Shown in pieces: positions 1-9,461 of a stretch of DNA of 64,000 bases; positions within the stretch are counted from its first letter, which is position 1; each line of letters begins with the position of its first letter. The position numbers and the translations under genes are program-made. The notes beneath the pieces were generated by a model. The model ran no database searches. It saw only the letters and a list, made by a program, of their open reading frames with translations, and was not told where the DNA came from. Origin of the DNA: Lachnospiraceae bacterium (GTDB lineage Bacteria > Bacillota > Clostridia > Lachnospirales > Lachnospiraceae); the NCBI GenBank assembly GCA_910575475.1, contig CAJTGD010000001.1:1-64000 (forward strand), read 5' to 3'.

Positions 1-8
1 GTATTATA

Positions 9-152
9 TCATAGAAAATACCGAAAAGCAAGGAAATCCAATGCTTGTCGGAATCCTATAATACCTTTATGAATATGGAATAAGAGGGTAATACCTAAAC
101 TAAGGAAGTTACGGATTAAATTGCTTTCTTCCACTGTAAACATTGTTTTCAT
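9..152 (-). pseudogene. Truncated TTRAP-like transposon-transfer protein
   Basis: A 47-residue frame opening MKTMFTVEESNLI, the opening typical of the 60-70 residue transposon-transfer-assisting (TTRAP-type) proteins found beside relaxases in Firmicutes elements. After about residue 13 the resemblance is lost and the frame stops early, so it is probably a broken copy. A GAGGGAG ribosome site precedes the ATG. It lies just downstream of the relaxase remnant in the same orientation. The family call rests only on the first dozen residues. Confidence 0.45.
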
Positions 153-266
153 ACTTTATATCTCCCTCTGATTATTTTTCTGGTTTTCTTCCTGTTCCCT
201 GCCCAGTCTTGCCACCTGCGCCTTTTTCTCAGCAAGGCATGCTTTTAAGAAAGCCTTTTCCCACGC

Positions 267-935
267 TTACCTCGCCCCTTTATCTTTTTGCCTTGTCCAA
301 TGATGCCTGCCATTCTTAAAGATACCCGTACATTCAGACAATTCTTTTTTCAGCTTATCCCGCTTTTTCTCACGCTCAAAAATTGCCCTGTTCTGGTCTT
401 TGAGTCTGCTGTCAATCTCTTTCAGACGGGGATCAATCTCCCCGAGCAGCTCTGGCTTGCTGCCGTTCTGCTCCACAGATTCCTTTACCCTGTCCATGAT
501 TTCTGTCTTTTTCAGTTCCAAAATCTCCGTCTCGGATACGCCGCTGACAATCGCTCGGTCAACTGCTCTGTTCCATTCCATGCGGATTTCATTGTTTGCT
601 TTTATCGCCTCCGCCTTCGGATTATTTTTACCAACTTTCTTTGTCGCAAGATACGGACCGTTTTTATCAAAGATACTGAGCTTGTCCTTATCGTCAATCA
701 CCATCTGGTTGATCAGATCCGTATAAAATACTTTTGCCTCGTTCAGAAAAGATTCCTGCTTAAATCGTCCGTCTTTTATGGTAAAAATCTTACGCTCATA
801 CACTTCGCCTTTTTTGACGATTTTGCAGCCCTTGCGGATATTCCCATCCCCGTCAAGAATCTCTTTCTTTGTCCGCACATGACGCCCCTGCTCGTCATAG
901 AACATATTCCGAGCGGCGGTCTTTTCTTCCGGCTG
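267..935 (-). pseudogene. MobA/MobL-type relaxase, C-terminal fragment
   Basis: The C-terminal, non-catalytic part of a MobQ-class (MobA/MobL) relaxase, the nicking enzyme that starts conjugative mobilisation. The recognisable stretch runs from EEKTAARNMFYDEQGRHV through the lysine-rich end RHHWTRQKDKGAR. The frame stays open upstream of the ATG at 905 as far as the recombinase stop, and the N-terminal histidine-triad nickase domain is absent. The upstream part is replaced by the end of a serine recombinase, as if a recombinase-bearing element had inserted into, or recombined with, mobL. After the stop the same frame continues for about 36 Lys/Gln-rich codons, possibly the original tail. Probably non-functional. 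Confidence 0.6.
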
Positions 936-937
936 GT

Positions 938-1807
938 CTAACTGACAAGTGAGAGAAATTCCTCTGTCCTGTCCGTATCATCTTCAAACTGTATGAGTTT
1001 TTCCCTGATCTCTTTCATGGAAATTTCAAGCTCCTGCTGTTCCTTCTCATAATCGGAAGAAAGCATCTCATACCGTCTGTCCGGCAGCTTTCCCATTGCG
1101 TTGTCCTCATACACCTTTTTTATCAGCAGGTCAAGGTCTGCGAAGCGTTTCTCTTTTTTGGAGAGGTCTGTTTTCAGCTTTTTTACCTCACTTTTATCCC
1201 TGACTTCTGATGCGCTCCGCATATTCTGTATAAATGCCGCTTCGTCCATGCGGACGCTTTTTAAGGCATACCGGATTGTTTCAAGAAGGATCTGCCTCAC
1301 GGCATCCTCCTGAATACAATGGGAACTGCATTTTTTATCATTCTGCTTGCGGCTGCTGTTATAAGTGCCGCAGTTAAAAGACGCAGGCGTTTTTCTGACC
1401 GTTCCGTCGGGCATCCCCCGCCAGTCCCTTCCGGCGCGCTCCCCTGTCCTGCGGTAATACATTTTACTGCCGCAGTCAGCGCAGAACAGCTTTCCCGTCA
1501 GCGGGCTTCCCTCTCCGCTTGTGTCAATCCTGCGCACCGTCTTTCTTAATTCCTGCACCATATACCATGTCCTGCGGTCTATGATCGGTTCATGGGTATT
1601 CCGGAAAACAAGGATTTCATCGCTGCTGTTTTTAACCGCCTTTTTATCCTTGTAGGATTCCTTGTGGCTACGGGAATTTACGGTATCGCCCATATATTCC
1701 GGTTTTTCCAGCATCCTTACAATGCTCACGCCTATCCTGCGGTAAAAAAAGCCAGCCGCAGAAGGACTGGTTTTTGCCATATCATTATTCAATTTTACTG
1801 CCTCCAT
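938..1807 (-). pseudogene. Large serine recombinase, C-terminal fragment
   Basis: Resembles the recombinase and zinc-ribbon part of large serine recombinases (TndX/TnpX type), which excise and insert elements through a catalytic Ser. Seen: VRMLEKPEYMGDTVNSR near residue 30, the zinc ribbon around residues 105-165 (FCADCGSKMYY, then NCGTY and KKCSSH), and a charged coiled coil to the end. The N-terminal resolvase domain with its Ser is missing: residues 1-21 are unrelated and no in-frame extension exists. The family is usually above 500 residues; this is 289. It ends only a few bases before the relaxase-like frame resumes, which marks an element boundary. It cannot be catalytic alone. Confidence 0.75.
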
Positions 1808-2063
1808 TATGCAATCCTTTCTTGCGCTTCATACGCATTTCCCTTATAATTGTTCGGGGAACCGTTAAGTCTCCGACTTCCGTACTTAGTAACCGGATTC
1901 CCATTTTATCCGTACCTCATAGCCTGCCCCTCCTTTCGTGTAACTGATTTCCAGTCAAAAAGAATTACTCTTTCACTAATAGGAGAAAAACGGCTATAAA
2001 AACGGAAGTGTTTTTGAAAAAACAGCTACAAAATTTTATTTTTTTGCAATGGACTGACCATAA

Positions 2064-2696
2064 ATGCCAAAATACGCTGAAATCCCAGCATTCAGGGAGC
2101 AGAATTTCATAACGGAAGCGGACGGGGATATGCTCCACCGTGAAGCCCGCGCCCTTGCGATCCAGCGTATTGAGGAAAGCGCAAGGACAGAAGCCGACTT
2201 TGAAAATGTGCTGTACTGGTGGGATAAACTGGACGCAAACAGGGAACGGAAAGAAAGAGACCATGAAATAGGGCGATCCACTGTTCCTTTGGAATGGGGC
2301 GCAGATGAATGGTACCTTTCCACCAGACCTTCCTATGATATGATTCTAAGAAGGCTCATGCTTGCGGGCGATTTTCTTGATTTCATATTTGACAGCCCGG
2401 AAACACTACACGAACTTGTCACGGATATAGATTTATCGGAAATATTGCAGGAACTAAAACCACATCTCAAAAATATGCTCTATTATCTATTCCTGCGTGA
2501 TTATTCCACAGCAGAATATGCGGAGAGTATCGGCCAGACTGACCGGAATATCAGGGGTATTCGGGAAACTGCTCTGAAAAAGATACGGAAGCTCTATGGC
2601 GGCATACTCACATACAGGAAAGAAAACAGTCTGCCGATGACGATTGACGAAAAATATTTCTTGGAAAACGGAGTGCGAAAGAAAAAGGGAAGATAA
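2064..2696 (+). CDS. Sigma-70 region 4-like protein of the mobile element
   Basis: A 210-residue acidic protein without signal peptide. Its C-terminal half (about residues 125-190) holds a helix-turn-helix resembling sigma region 4, with SIGQTDRNIRGIRETALKKI as the likely recognition helix. Such sigma-like proteins are common cargo of Firmicutes conjugative elements and may control element transcription. The ribosome site before the ATG at 2064 is weak; an in-frame ATG at 2130 is an alternative start. It is the first gene of a rightward set with the next two proteins. The assignment is by fold pattern only. Confidence 0.6.
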   Translation: MPKYAEIPAFREQNFITEADGDMLHREARALAIQRIEESARTEADFENVLYWWDKLDANRERKERDHEIGRSTVPLEWGADEWYLSTRPSYDMILRRLMLAGDFLDFIFDSPETLHELVTDIDLSEILQELKPHLKNMLYYLFLRDYSTAEYAESIGQTDRNIRGIRETALKKIRKLYGGILTYRKENSLPMTIDEKYFLENGVRKKKGR

Positions 2697-2812
2697 GTGT
2701 ATTCTGACTGAAAGCCACAAACAGCTTGACCAACAATGAGTAACTGTTTATAATGTAAGAAATATTACATCAGATGATATGGCAGGATTGATTGGATTGG
2801 AGCAGATTTTTT

Positions 2813-3727
2813 ATGAAGAATTTATTTGAACATACCAGTGCGCCGTGGATTCGGTACAGCAGCTATGAATATAAGACAGACAGTGACAACAACCTCTACA
2901 TAACGGTTTCCAAAGATGCCAGACCGGAAATGTACCATCCCATGCAGGAAGCAGAACAGCTCGTCATTGATGCCATAAATGTCGGGCTTGCCGCCATGCA
3001 CAAAATACCGGAAGAAGAATTGAGGGAAGTTGTGCTTGACTTTATCAAAAAATATGGTTTTCTCGGCTTTATGACCGCCCTGCCGACAACAGCGGATTTC
3101 ATAACCTATGAATCGGTATATCTACCCAAAAATCACTTTATAAAGGAAGAATCCCTCCCTACAGAGGACTATCTCACCTATTTTTATCCTTTTGACAAGC
3201 CTGATTTCAAAAAGAACGGCGTAGAATCGGGATGGTCTGTGACTGACCGTGAGGGTATTGCGATCACGATGGCTATGGGGAATGCGCCACAGGCTGTGGC
3301 GATGGGATTGCAGAAGGAATATGCGGAAAGGTACGACTGGCTTGTAAAGGAATTTACCGACTGGGCGTTTACTTTTATGACAAGTTTCCTTTATTACATG
3401 GATTATGATACGATTGACGAACAAACACGCAGCCTGTACCGTCAGGGCATTTCCGCTTTCGGCGGCATATCCCCGACTTACCAGATCGCGCTTGAAAAGG
3501 ATTCGCCCGTTATCGTATGGGACTTCCATTCCCTGCTCGTCATGGTGCAGATGTGTTTTTCTTTCATGCTCACGGATAAGGACAGTGATATGCGTATGTG
3601 CAAACACTGTAAAAAAGCCTTTGTCGCAAGCAGGAAGGGAAATGAGTTTTGCAGCCAGAAGTGCAAGAACCAGTTTAATGTCTACAAATCAAGGGAAAAG
3701 AAGAAAGGAAACAAAAGAGATGATTGA
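2813..3727 (+). CDS. DUF6076-like protein with C-terminal zinc finger
   Basis: A protein of about 304 residues with no known enzymatic motif. The C-terminal 40 residues form a treble-clef-type zinc site: CKHC, a basic stretch, then CSQKC followed by a Lys-rich tail. I recall this layout from element-borne DUF6076-type proteins, but the name is from memory. The frame can start at TTG 2792, but the ATG at 2813 has a GGAG about ten bases upstream and is preferred. Its end overlaps the next ATG, so the two are translationally coupled. Nucleic-acid binding is inferred from the zinc finger alone. Confidence 0.6.
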   Translation: MKNLFEHTSAPWIRYSSYEYKTDSDNNLYITVSKDARPEMYHPMQEAEQLVIDAINVGLAAMHKIPEEELREVVLDFIKKYGFLGFMTALPTTADFITYESVYLPKNHFIKEESLPTEDYLTYFYPFDKPDFKKNGVESGWSVTDREGIAITMAMGNAPQAVAMGLQKEYAERYDWLVKEFTDWAFTFMTSFLYYMDYDTIDEQTRSLYRQGISAFGGISPTYQIALEKDSPVIVWDFHSLLVMVQMCFSFMLTDKDSDMRMCKHCKKAFVASRKGNEFCSQKCKNQFNVYKSREKKKGNKRDD

Positions 3728-4238
3728 AAACAGGAATGTAAATATCATAATCGATGCGGACGGTAAAAAGCTGGTCTTGATTAATGATATCCGTTTCAAG
3801 GGCAAACGTCAGATTGACTGGGATGATGTAAAGCAGTATCTCGAAGGATATGTCGGGGACTATTACGAGATTGAGGAAAATGCGGAACGCATTTATATCG
3901 GAAATGAACTTCCCGAAGAATATACGGAATCAGAAAGCCGAAAAAGCCTTATGGGTGCAAATGCAAAAGCGAAGGCAAATGCCGCTACTGCGATACCGGA
4001 GCTGATCCAGATATCATCTAACCCGGCTTTTGAAGAAAACCGCAAGGAAAAACACAATAAAAACGCAAAATACGGCTGGTACAGGTATGATGTCCGTTTT
4101 GCCCTCCCGGTTTATGAGGAAAATACGCTTGTAAGATACAATATCTTCCATGCCCGGCTTTTGATTAACCATGCTGAAAATGGCAGGAAATATCTGTATG
4201 ATATTTTGGCAGTAAAAAAAGAAACGAGCAAGCCGTAA
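3720..4238 (+). CDS. LPD3-like small protein of mobile elements
   Basis: A 172-residue protein starting at the ATG that overlaps the end of the preceding gene by eight bases. The first 60 residues are acidic; around residue 80 there is an Ala/Lys run (ANAKAKANAATAIP). The last 60 residues (YGWYRYDVRFALPVYEE to YLYDILAVKKETSKP) resemble the LPD3-type 'large polyvalent protein associated' domain found at the ends of large phage and element polypeptides, here apparently free-standing. Function unknown. The same-direction overlap shows it belongs to the element operon. Confidence 0.5.
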   Translation: MIENRNVNIIIDADGKKLVLINDIRFKGKRQIDWDDVKQYLEGYVGDYYEIEENAERIYIGNELPEEYTESESRKSLMGANAKAKANAATAIPELIQISSNPAFEENRKEKHNKNAKYGWYRYDVRFALPVYEENTLVRYNIFHARLLINHAENGRKYLYDILAVKKETSKP

Positions 4239-4404
4239 CAAGATGTACGGTGAAAACCCATTTCTTATTTTCAATAATAAGCCATTTTTCAATTCCTGTC
4301 AATCCCCAATTTTGATTTTTTCAGAATACCGCCATTGGCATTTTAAATGCAATGGGGGAACTTTGTTCCCCCTTAACCACTCCATAGCATGAGGCAAGGC
4401 AACA

Positions 4405-4758
4405 CTAAAGGGAATATATCAGATCGTGCAGCACTACTTCCTCCGCCCTGCTCTGGATGCTGTTCATCTTTTGCAGCCAGCAGAGCCAGTCAGCGGATTT
4501 AAGCTGTTCCGTTACTCCCTCTTTTTTAGCCATCTGCCTTACAAGCCTGTCCATCATCTCATTGGATTCTTCATCAATCTCCGCAAGGTGCTTCCATAAA
4601 GTTTCCGACAAAAGCATATGCGAATAAATGCCCCTGTGGTTTTCTTCTAAAAACCGCTTTCTCATCCGTCCATACTTCCCGATATGGTACTCCGTTGTGT
4701 CCGAAAGTTTGAGGTCTGGAATCAGATAGGCGCCTTCCTGATGATATGTGATTTCCAT
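4405..4758 (-). CDS. tnpV: Transposon-encoded protein TnpV
   Basis: A 117-residue acidic protein matching the TnpV family of Tn4451/Tn4453-type mobilisable elements: opening EITYHQEGAYLIPDL, central YHIGKYGRMRKRFLEE, and a C-terminal helix with KKEGVTEQLKSADWLCWLQK. TnpV proteins travel with Clostridia elements and have no firmly established activity. The frame reaches a TTG at 4764, but the ATG at 4758 sits six bases after AAAGGCGG and is the likely start. It is convergent with the preceding operon and lies close to the element's right boundary. Length is normal, so it appears intact. Confidence 0.75.
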   Translation of the reverse strand: MEITYHQEGAYLIPDLKLSDTTEYHIGKYGRMRKRFLEENHRGIYSHMLLSETLWKHLAEIDEESNEMMDRLVRQMAKKEGVTEQLKSADWLCWLQKMNSIQSRAEEVVLHDLIYSL

Positions 4759-4872
4759 ATACAACCGCCTTTCTTTGTGCTAAACTGTTTACAGATACGA
4801 ATAAAATATCACCTTCTTCCTTTACCACAACATTTGCAAGTTTCCATTCACCACAAATGAGCCAGCCGCATA

Positions 4873-4914
4873 TGTTGTATTTTAGCAGATGCGCATTTCC
4901 GCTAAAATACAGCA
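4873..4914. repeat. 14-bp inverted repeat upstream of tnpV
   Basis: Arms 4873-4886 (TGTTGTATTTTAGC) and 4901-4914 (GCTAAAATACAGCA) match at 13 of 14 positions around a 14-base spacer. They lie about 115 bases upstream of tnpV and about 20 bases from the point where the neighbouring reductase is broken. It could be an operator or part of the element's terminal sequence. Confidence 0.5.
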
Positions 4915-4934
4915 TTTTACGGAAAAGTTTACAT

Positions 4935-5126
<192 letters not shown>

Positions 5127-5195
5127 TCATGCGCCGCCCTCACCTTTGGATTTCCATCGGGCCGTTGATAAAATATCTTGTATCCATAGCATAAA

Positions 5196-5252
5196 CAAAA
5201 CGAGACCTTTTTAGAAGTCTCGTTTTGTTTCTCAGTCTATACCAAATGGTTT
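5196..5252 (-). promoter_or_regulatory. Paired-dyad regulatory element A
   Basis: On the minus strand this holds ACCATTTGGT, then about 13 bases later an 11-bp inverted repeat, CAAAACGAGAC / GTCTCGTTTTG, followed by a TATGCT -10-like box. Nearly the same arrangement occurs at 12648-12704, upstream of the flavodoxin remnant. The site is upstream of the truncated aldo/keto reductase and downstream of the esterase stop, so it may also terminate the esterase message. A MerR-type operator is a guess from the dyad layout. Confidence 0.45.
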
Positions 5253-5277
5253 ATGATCCGGCCTGCGATTATCCTGC

Positions 5278-7071
5278 TCACTTTTTATGCTGCCCAAACA
5301 GCCACCCCATGATCTGCCCATCCTTTGAAAACAGAGCTCCGCCTCCGCCATGCTGGTTCGTGATCCCCTGGCGCTCAAAATAAGAGCGGTCCTTGATATC
5401 CAGAACTAAGAGCCGGTCAATTTCTTCATTTCCGAGTCCTTCCCGCTCATATAATTCATAAAGCCGGTCATAGGCTTCCTGTGAAGGTTCCGGGCCATAA
5501 TACTCATCCCCTTCCCCAATCACCAGATAGACCGGCGTCCGGCTCTTCACAACCGGTTCATAACTGCCGTCCCACTGGGAGCTGCAGTGCATGTACGCCG
5601 TAAACAGCTCCGGGCGCATCCCCATGACCAGCGACATGGTCTCCCCGCCCCCGGAATATCCGTTTGCGTATACCCTGTCCGTATCGATGTTATAGTTGGA
5701 AAGAAAATATTCCGCCAGAGTGATCGTCTGCCTTGCGGAAGTCTCACCCCAGTCGTCCAGTTGGGGCGCTGCTATGATCATATCCTGATAATACTCCTGC
5801 GCCGTAAACCCGAATTCTTCCGCCCGCAGATTCACACCCACTCCTTGAAAATACAATCCTTCATATCCGGGCAGCGTAAAAAACAGAGCATAGGGGGTGC
5901 TGCCGTCATAGCCGTCAGGAATATAGGCATTATAATGGATCTCCCCTTCCGTCTCGGAATGGAGTACATTGTCCAGGCGAAATCCCCTGTATTCTTCCGT
6001 TCCCTCAGTAATAGATGCACTCTGATTTCTCTGACCAGATATTACACCCCCTTCATTCCACAGCCAGCATAACCCATTATAAAAATACTGGTTCGCATAT
6101 TCCCCGCTGTGGGTTCCGCCCTCCTGTACCCGGAAAGCGACATTTCCTTCCGCTTCGTTGTCCGCCTCAATGAAGCTGCCGCCCGGAACCGCCAGCATAG
6201 CCTCAATCTGATCCGCGAACGCAGAATACGCAAAATCATCTGTACCGGACATGGCATAGATAAAAAAGTCCTCCCACCCATAACCTGCGTCCCTCACGAT
6301 CTGATCCATAAATTGTCCATCGCCGGTCAGGTTTCCGCTCATTGGCATAAAATAGCGGAAATAATCCAGACAATACTGGAATGTATGCCAGGTTGTGACC
6401 GAACCCATGGAAAACCCTCCGAAACCGCGATGGTCACGGGAAGCCATAAGCTCCTCCGGCGCGGTTCCTTCTGCGAAGGTCCGATATTTCCCCTCCACGG
6501 CAGGTATCAGGTCATTCACCAGCTCATTATGGTAATTGTCCGTCAGCCGCAGCGCAAGACTGTAATTTCCGCTGTCCTCCGGACTTTCATTATTATAAGT
6601 AGGGCAGACAATGATCATGGGCTGCATCTTCCCATCCTGGATCGCATGATCCACAATGTTTTTCAGGGGATGTGACTCCTGATCCGTGCCGAGCATGGTC
6701 GTTTCATTGCTCCAACCGCCGTGCATCAGATAAAATATGTTGTATTGCTGATCCTCTGAATAGCCATAGGGCAGATAGACATAAGCCGTTTTGGTAAGCT
6801 GCTTCGATTTCTGTTCGTAAGTCATAGACTCATAGGTGTTGTATGTCAGCTTTTCAATGGTTCCTCCCCTCTCGGCGGGCCTGTAATATCCGTCCGGCAC
6901 CTGTTCCAGATTTTCCGGAATGTTTTTTGTATCTGATTTTCTGTCCATCTGATCTCCTGCCCTTCCTCCGGCAGCAGCGCTGTCATCCCCCGCGTGATGT
7001 TCCGGCCGGCCGTAACATCCGCCGCACAGGGCAAGGGCAAGAAACAGGAGCAGTATCATTTTTCTTTTCAT
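5278..7071 (-). CDS. Two-domain exported esterase lipoprotein
   Basis: A 597-residue predicted lipoprotein (hydrophobic start, lipid-type Cys at residue 19) with two tandem alpha/beta-hydrolase domains of the esterase D/feruloyl-esterase kind. Domain 1 (about residues 70-340) has the nucleophile motif GGFSMGS and a late His in GGTHSGEY. Domain 2 (about 355-597) has NGYSGGGE and a His in TNQHGGGG. Such enzymes remove acyl groups from plant polysaccharides or hydrolyse small esters outside the cell; the substrate is not predictable here. It is the last gene of the operon that also encodes the alcohol dehydrogenase. Both nucleophiles are present, so both domains may be active. Confidence 0.8.
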   Translation of the reverse strand: MKRKMILLLFLALALCGGCYGRPEHHAGDDSAAAGGRAGDQMDRKSDTKNIPENLEQVPDGYYRPAERGGTIEKLTYNTYESMTYEQKSKQLTKTAYVYLPYGYSEDQQYNIFYLMHGGWSNETTMLGTDQESHPLKNIVDHAIQDGKMQPMIIVCPTYNNESPEDSGNYSLALRLTDNYHNELVNDLIPAVEGKYRTFAEGTAPEELMASRDHRGFGGFSMGSVTTWHTFQYCLDYFRYFMPMSGNLTGDGQFMDQIVRDAGYGWEDFFIYAMSGTDDFAYSAFADQIEAMLAVPGGSFIEADNEAEGNVAFRVQEGGTHSGEYANQYFYNGLCWLWNEGGVISGQRNQSASITEGTEEYRGFRLDNVLHSETEGEIHYNAYIPDGYDGSTPYALFFTLPGYEGLYFQGVGVNLRAEEFGFTAQEYYQDMIIAAPQLDDWGETSARQTITLAEYFLSNYNIDTDRVYANGYSGGGETMSLVMGMRPELFTAYMHCSSQWDGSYEPVVKSRTPVYLVIGEGDEYYGPEPSQEAYDRLYELYEREGLGNEEIDRLLVLDIKDRSYFERQGITNQHGGGGALFSKDGQIMGWLFGQHKK

Positions 7072-7116
7072 GTCTTCCTCTCTTTTTCCGATACATAACT
7101 CATGCCGGCCATCTCC

Positions 7117-8277
7117 TTACCAGCACTCTTCCAGAATTTCCAGAACTTCCTCTCTGGTGAGTTTCTTACAGCATCCTGCCGTAAGATTGCAGGTGTCGGC
7201 AACCTTCTTTAACACGCTCTTATCAGTAAGCCCCATTTCCGTAAATGTGGACGGCAGCCCGATCTCTTGGATGAACTCCGTAAGCGCCCGGATTCCGGCT
7301 TCCGCCAGTTCCTCCGGTGTTTTCCCGTCTGATGGGATTCCCCATACCTGCTCTGCCATGCGGGCAAACTGCTCTACGCCGTCTTTGTACATATGGCGGT
7401 AAAGAACCGGATGGATGACCGCCAGCCCCTGTCCATGGTTGCAGTCCGTATACGCGCCTAACTGGTGCTCGATCTGATGGGCCTGAAAATCCGTAACTTT
7501 CCCGATCTTCAAAATCCCGTTTTCTGCCATGGCCGATGCCCACATCAATTCTGTCCTTGCTTTTTTATCCTTCATATCCTTTAAAAGCACACGGATATTG
7601 CGGATGACATTGCGCATCACCGCCTCTGCGATCTCATCGGAGAGGGTCACGTCGCGGGGAGACCCCAAGTAGGTTTCCATGCTGTGGCTTAATGTATCAA
7701 ACGCCCCGGAAATCACCTGCCTGTCGGGAAGCGACATCGTATATTCCGGATCCAAAACAGCAAAATTCGCGTACGCGCCCAGAACTCCCGCCTTTTCTTT
7801 TGTTTCCTCATTGGTGATCACCGCGCCGTTGTTCATCTCCGCGCCGGTTCCGGACGCCGTAACGATTGCTCCCATAGGAAGAAATTCTGCCGGATATACA
7901 TGATCCTTGAATTCCATTTCCCAGATGTCCTTCTCTGTGACAGCCTGCGCCGCAATGATCTTACAGCAGTCGATCACAGAGCCGCCTCCGACCGCCAGGA
8001 TAAAATCTACGCCCTTTTCTTTTACAAGCGCCGCCCCTTCCTGTACCTTTTTATAGGTTGGATTAGGCATGATGCCGGAAAAGTCAACCACTTCCTTTCC
8101 TGCCTCTTTCAAATAGCCGCAGATCTCATCATAGACCCCGCTGCGTTTTACAGAGCCTCCGCCGTATGCGACCATCACGGTCTTCCCTGCTTTCGCAAGC
8201 TCTGCGGGCAGCGCCTTTGCCGCCGCCTTTTCTCCAAAATACACTTTTACCGGGTAAGAATAAATAAAATCATTCAT
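7117..8277 (-). CDS. Iron-containing (NADH-type) alcohol dehydrogenase
   Basis: A 386-residue group III alcohol dehydrogenase, close in layout to clostridial butanol dehydrogenases: it interconverts aldehydes and alcohols with NAD(P)H in the cytoplasm. Seen: the dinucleotide-binding AVGGGSVIDCCK (about residue 95), the metal region FDTLSHSMETY (about 195-205), and HQIEHQLGAYTDCNHGQGLA (about 270-290) supplying the metal-binding His residues. The ATG at 8277 has AAGGAG eight bases upstream, better than the ATG at 8322. It is flanked by an aldo/keto reductase and the esterase on the same strand. Length and motifs are complete. Confidence 0.85.
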   Translation of the reverse strand: MNDFIYSYPVKVYFGEKAAAKALPAELAKAGKTVMVAYGGGSVKRSGVYDEICGYLKEAGKEVVDFSGIMPNPTYKKVQEGAALVKEKGVDFILAVGGGSVIDCCKIIAAQAVTEKDIWEMEFKDHVYPAEFLPMGAIVTASGTGAEMNNGAVITNEETKEKAGVLGAYANFAVLDPEYTMSLPDRQVISGAFDTLSHSMETYLGSPRDVTLSDEIAEAVMRNVIRNIRVLLKDMKDKKARTELMWASAMAENGILKIGKVTDFQAHQIEHQLGAYTDCNHGQGLAVIHPVLYRHMYKDGVEQFARMAEQVWGIPSDGKTPEELAEAGIRALTEFIQEIGLPSTFTEMGLTDKSVLKKVADTCNLTAGCCKKLTREEVLEILEECW

Positions 8278-8346
8278 TGTTTGTTCTCCTTCCTGTTTTT
8301 TATGAAAACGCACTTGGAACATGCGTTTCTCACGTTTCCTTTTCTG

Positions 8347-9393
8347 TCATCCCTGTTTGACCGAACGACCCGAACCTCTTTCTCTTTCCCTTTCTCTATC
8401 TGCCATCCTTGTGCCGCCGAACACCTCGGACATCTTCATGGAATCCAGCGCCTGATCCAATGCCTGCACCTGCGCCTCTGTCAGCATGATATCCGCGGCG
8501 CCGGCATTTTCCTGCATCCTCTCCGTTTTTCGTGTTCCCGGAATGGGAACGATCCAGGGCTTTTTGCAGAGCATCCAGGCCAATGAGATCTGGGCGGGCG
8601 CTGCATTTTTCCCGGCCGCCATGTCCTGCAGGAGCGTAATCAGCTCCCTGTTTTTCTCCATGGCCTCCGCCTGGAACTGCGGCATAACGCTTCTGTAATC
8701 ATATGTCCTGTCAAATACGGTATTCTGGTCATATTTTGCCGTCAGCAGACCGTTTGCCAACGGGGAAAATGCTACAAATCCGATTCCCAGCTCTTCTAAC
8801 ACCGGGAAAAGTTCCTCATACCACCTCGCCATCATCGAATAGCGGTTCTGAATGGCGGTTACCGGGCAGACCTTATGAGCCCGGCGGAGCTGTTCCTCTG
8901 TTGTCTCCGAAAGCCCCCAGTGCGTGATCTTTCCCTCCTGGATCAGCTCGGACATCACTCCCGCCACCTCTTCCACAGGGACATTGGGGTCTCCCCTGTG
9001 CTGGTAATATAAGTCGATATGGTCGGTATCCAGCCTTTTTAACGACGCTTCCACAGACGCGCGGATCACCTCTGGCCGGGAATCCGGCACCAGCGGTTTA
9101 TTCACCTCCGGGCTCGTCATGTCAAAATGGATTCCGAACTTCGTCGCAACCACCACCTGATCCCTGCATTCTTTCAATGCGGCTCCGACCAGTTCTTCAT
9201 TCTCATGGGGATTTTCTGACGTGCCGTACACCTCTGCTGTGTCAAAAAAAGTATATCCCATGTCCGCTGCCTGACGGATCAGACGGACGGCTTCCTTCTT
9301 TTCCAGCGGCGCCCCATACGCATGGCTCATTCCCATGCATCCCAGTCCGACGGCCGAAACCTTCAGGTCCTTTCCTAAAATCCTGTCTCTCAT
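8347..9393 (-). CDS. Aldo/keto reductase
   Basis: A 348-residue NADPH-dependent aldo/keto reductase. The tetrad is visible: Asp and Tyr in TFFDTAEVYG, Lys in VVVATKFG, His in DLYYQHRGDP. The cofactor phosphate-binding end is IVPIPGTRKTERMQEN. A GTG at 9402 is possible, but the ATG at 9393 lies eight bases after AGAAGG and is chosen. The C-terminus carries an odd Arg/Glu tail (MADRERERERGSG) encoded by a GA-rich repeat, perhaps a late extension. Its physiological substrate is unknown; its neighbours suggest aldehyde handling. Confidence 0.85.
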   Translation of the reverse strand: MRDRILGKDLKVSAVGLGCMGMSHAYGAPLEKKEAVRLIRQAADMGYTFFDTAEVYGTSENPHENEELVGAALKECRDQVVVATKFGIHFDMTSPEVNKPLVPDSRPEVIRASVEASLKRLDTDHIDLYYQHRGDPNVPVEEVAGVMSELIQEGKITHWGLSETTEEQLRRAHKVCPVTAIQNRYSMMARWYEELFPVLEELGIGFVAFSPLANGLLTAKYDQNTVFDRTYDYRSVMPQFQAEAMEKNRELITLLQDMAAGKNAAPAQISLAWMLCKKPWIVPIPGTRKTERMQENAGAADIMLTEAQVQALDQALDSMKMSEVFGGTRMADRERERERGSGRSVKQG

Positions 9394-9461
9394 AACCTTC
9401 ACCTTCTTTTCATTTATTGAGTACTCTTTATTGTAACGGTTCAGAACGGCAGACTAGTTCC

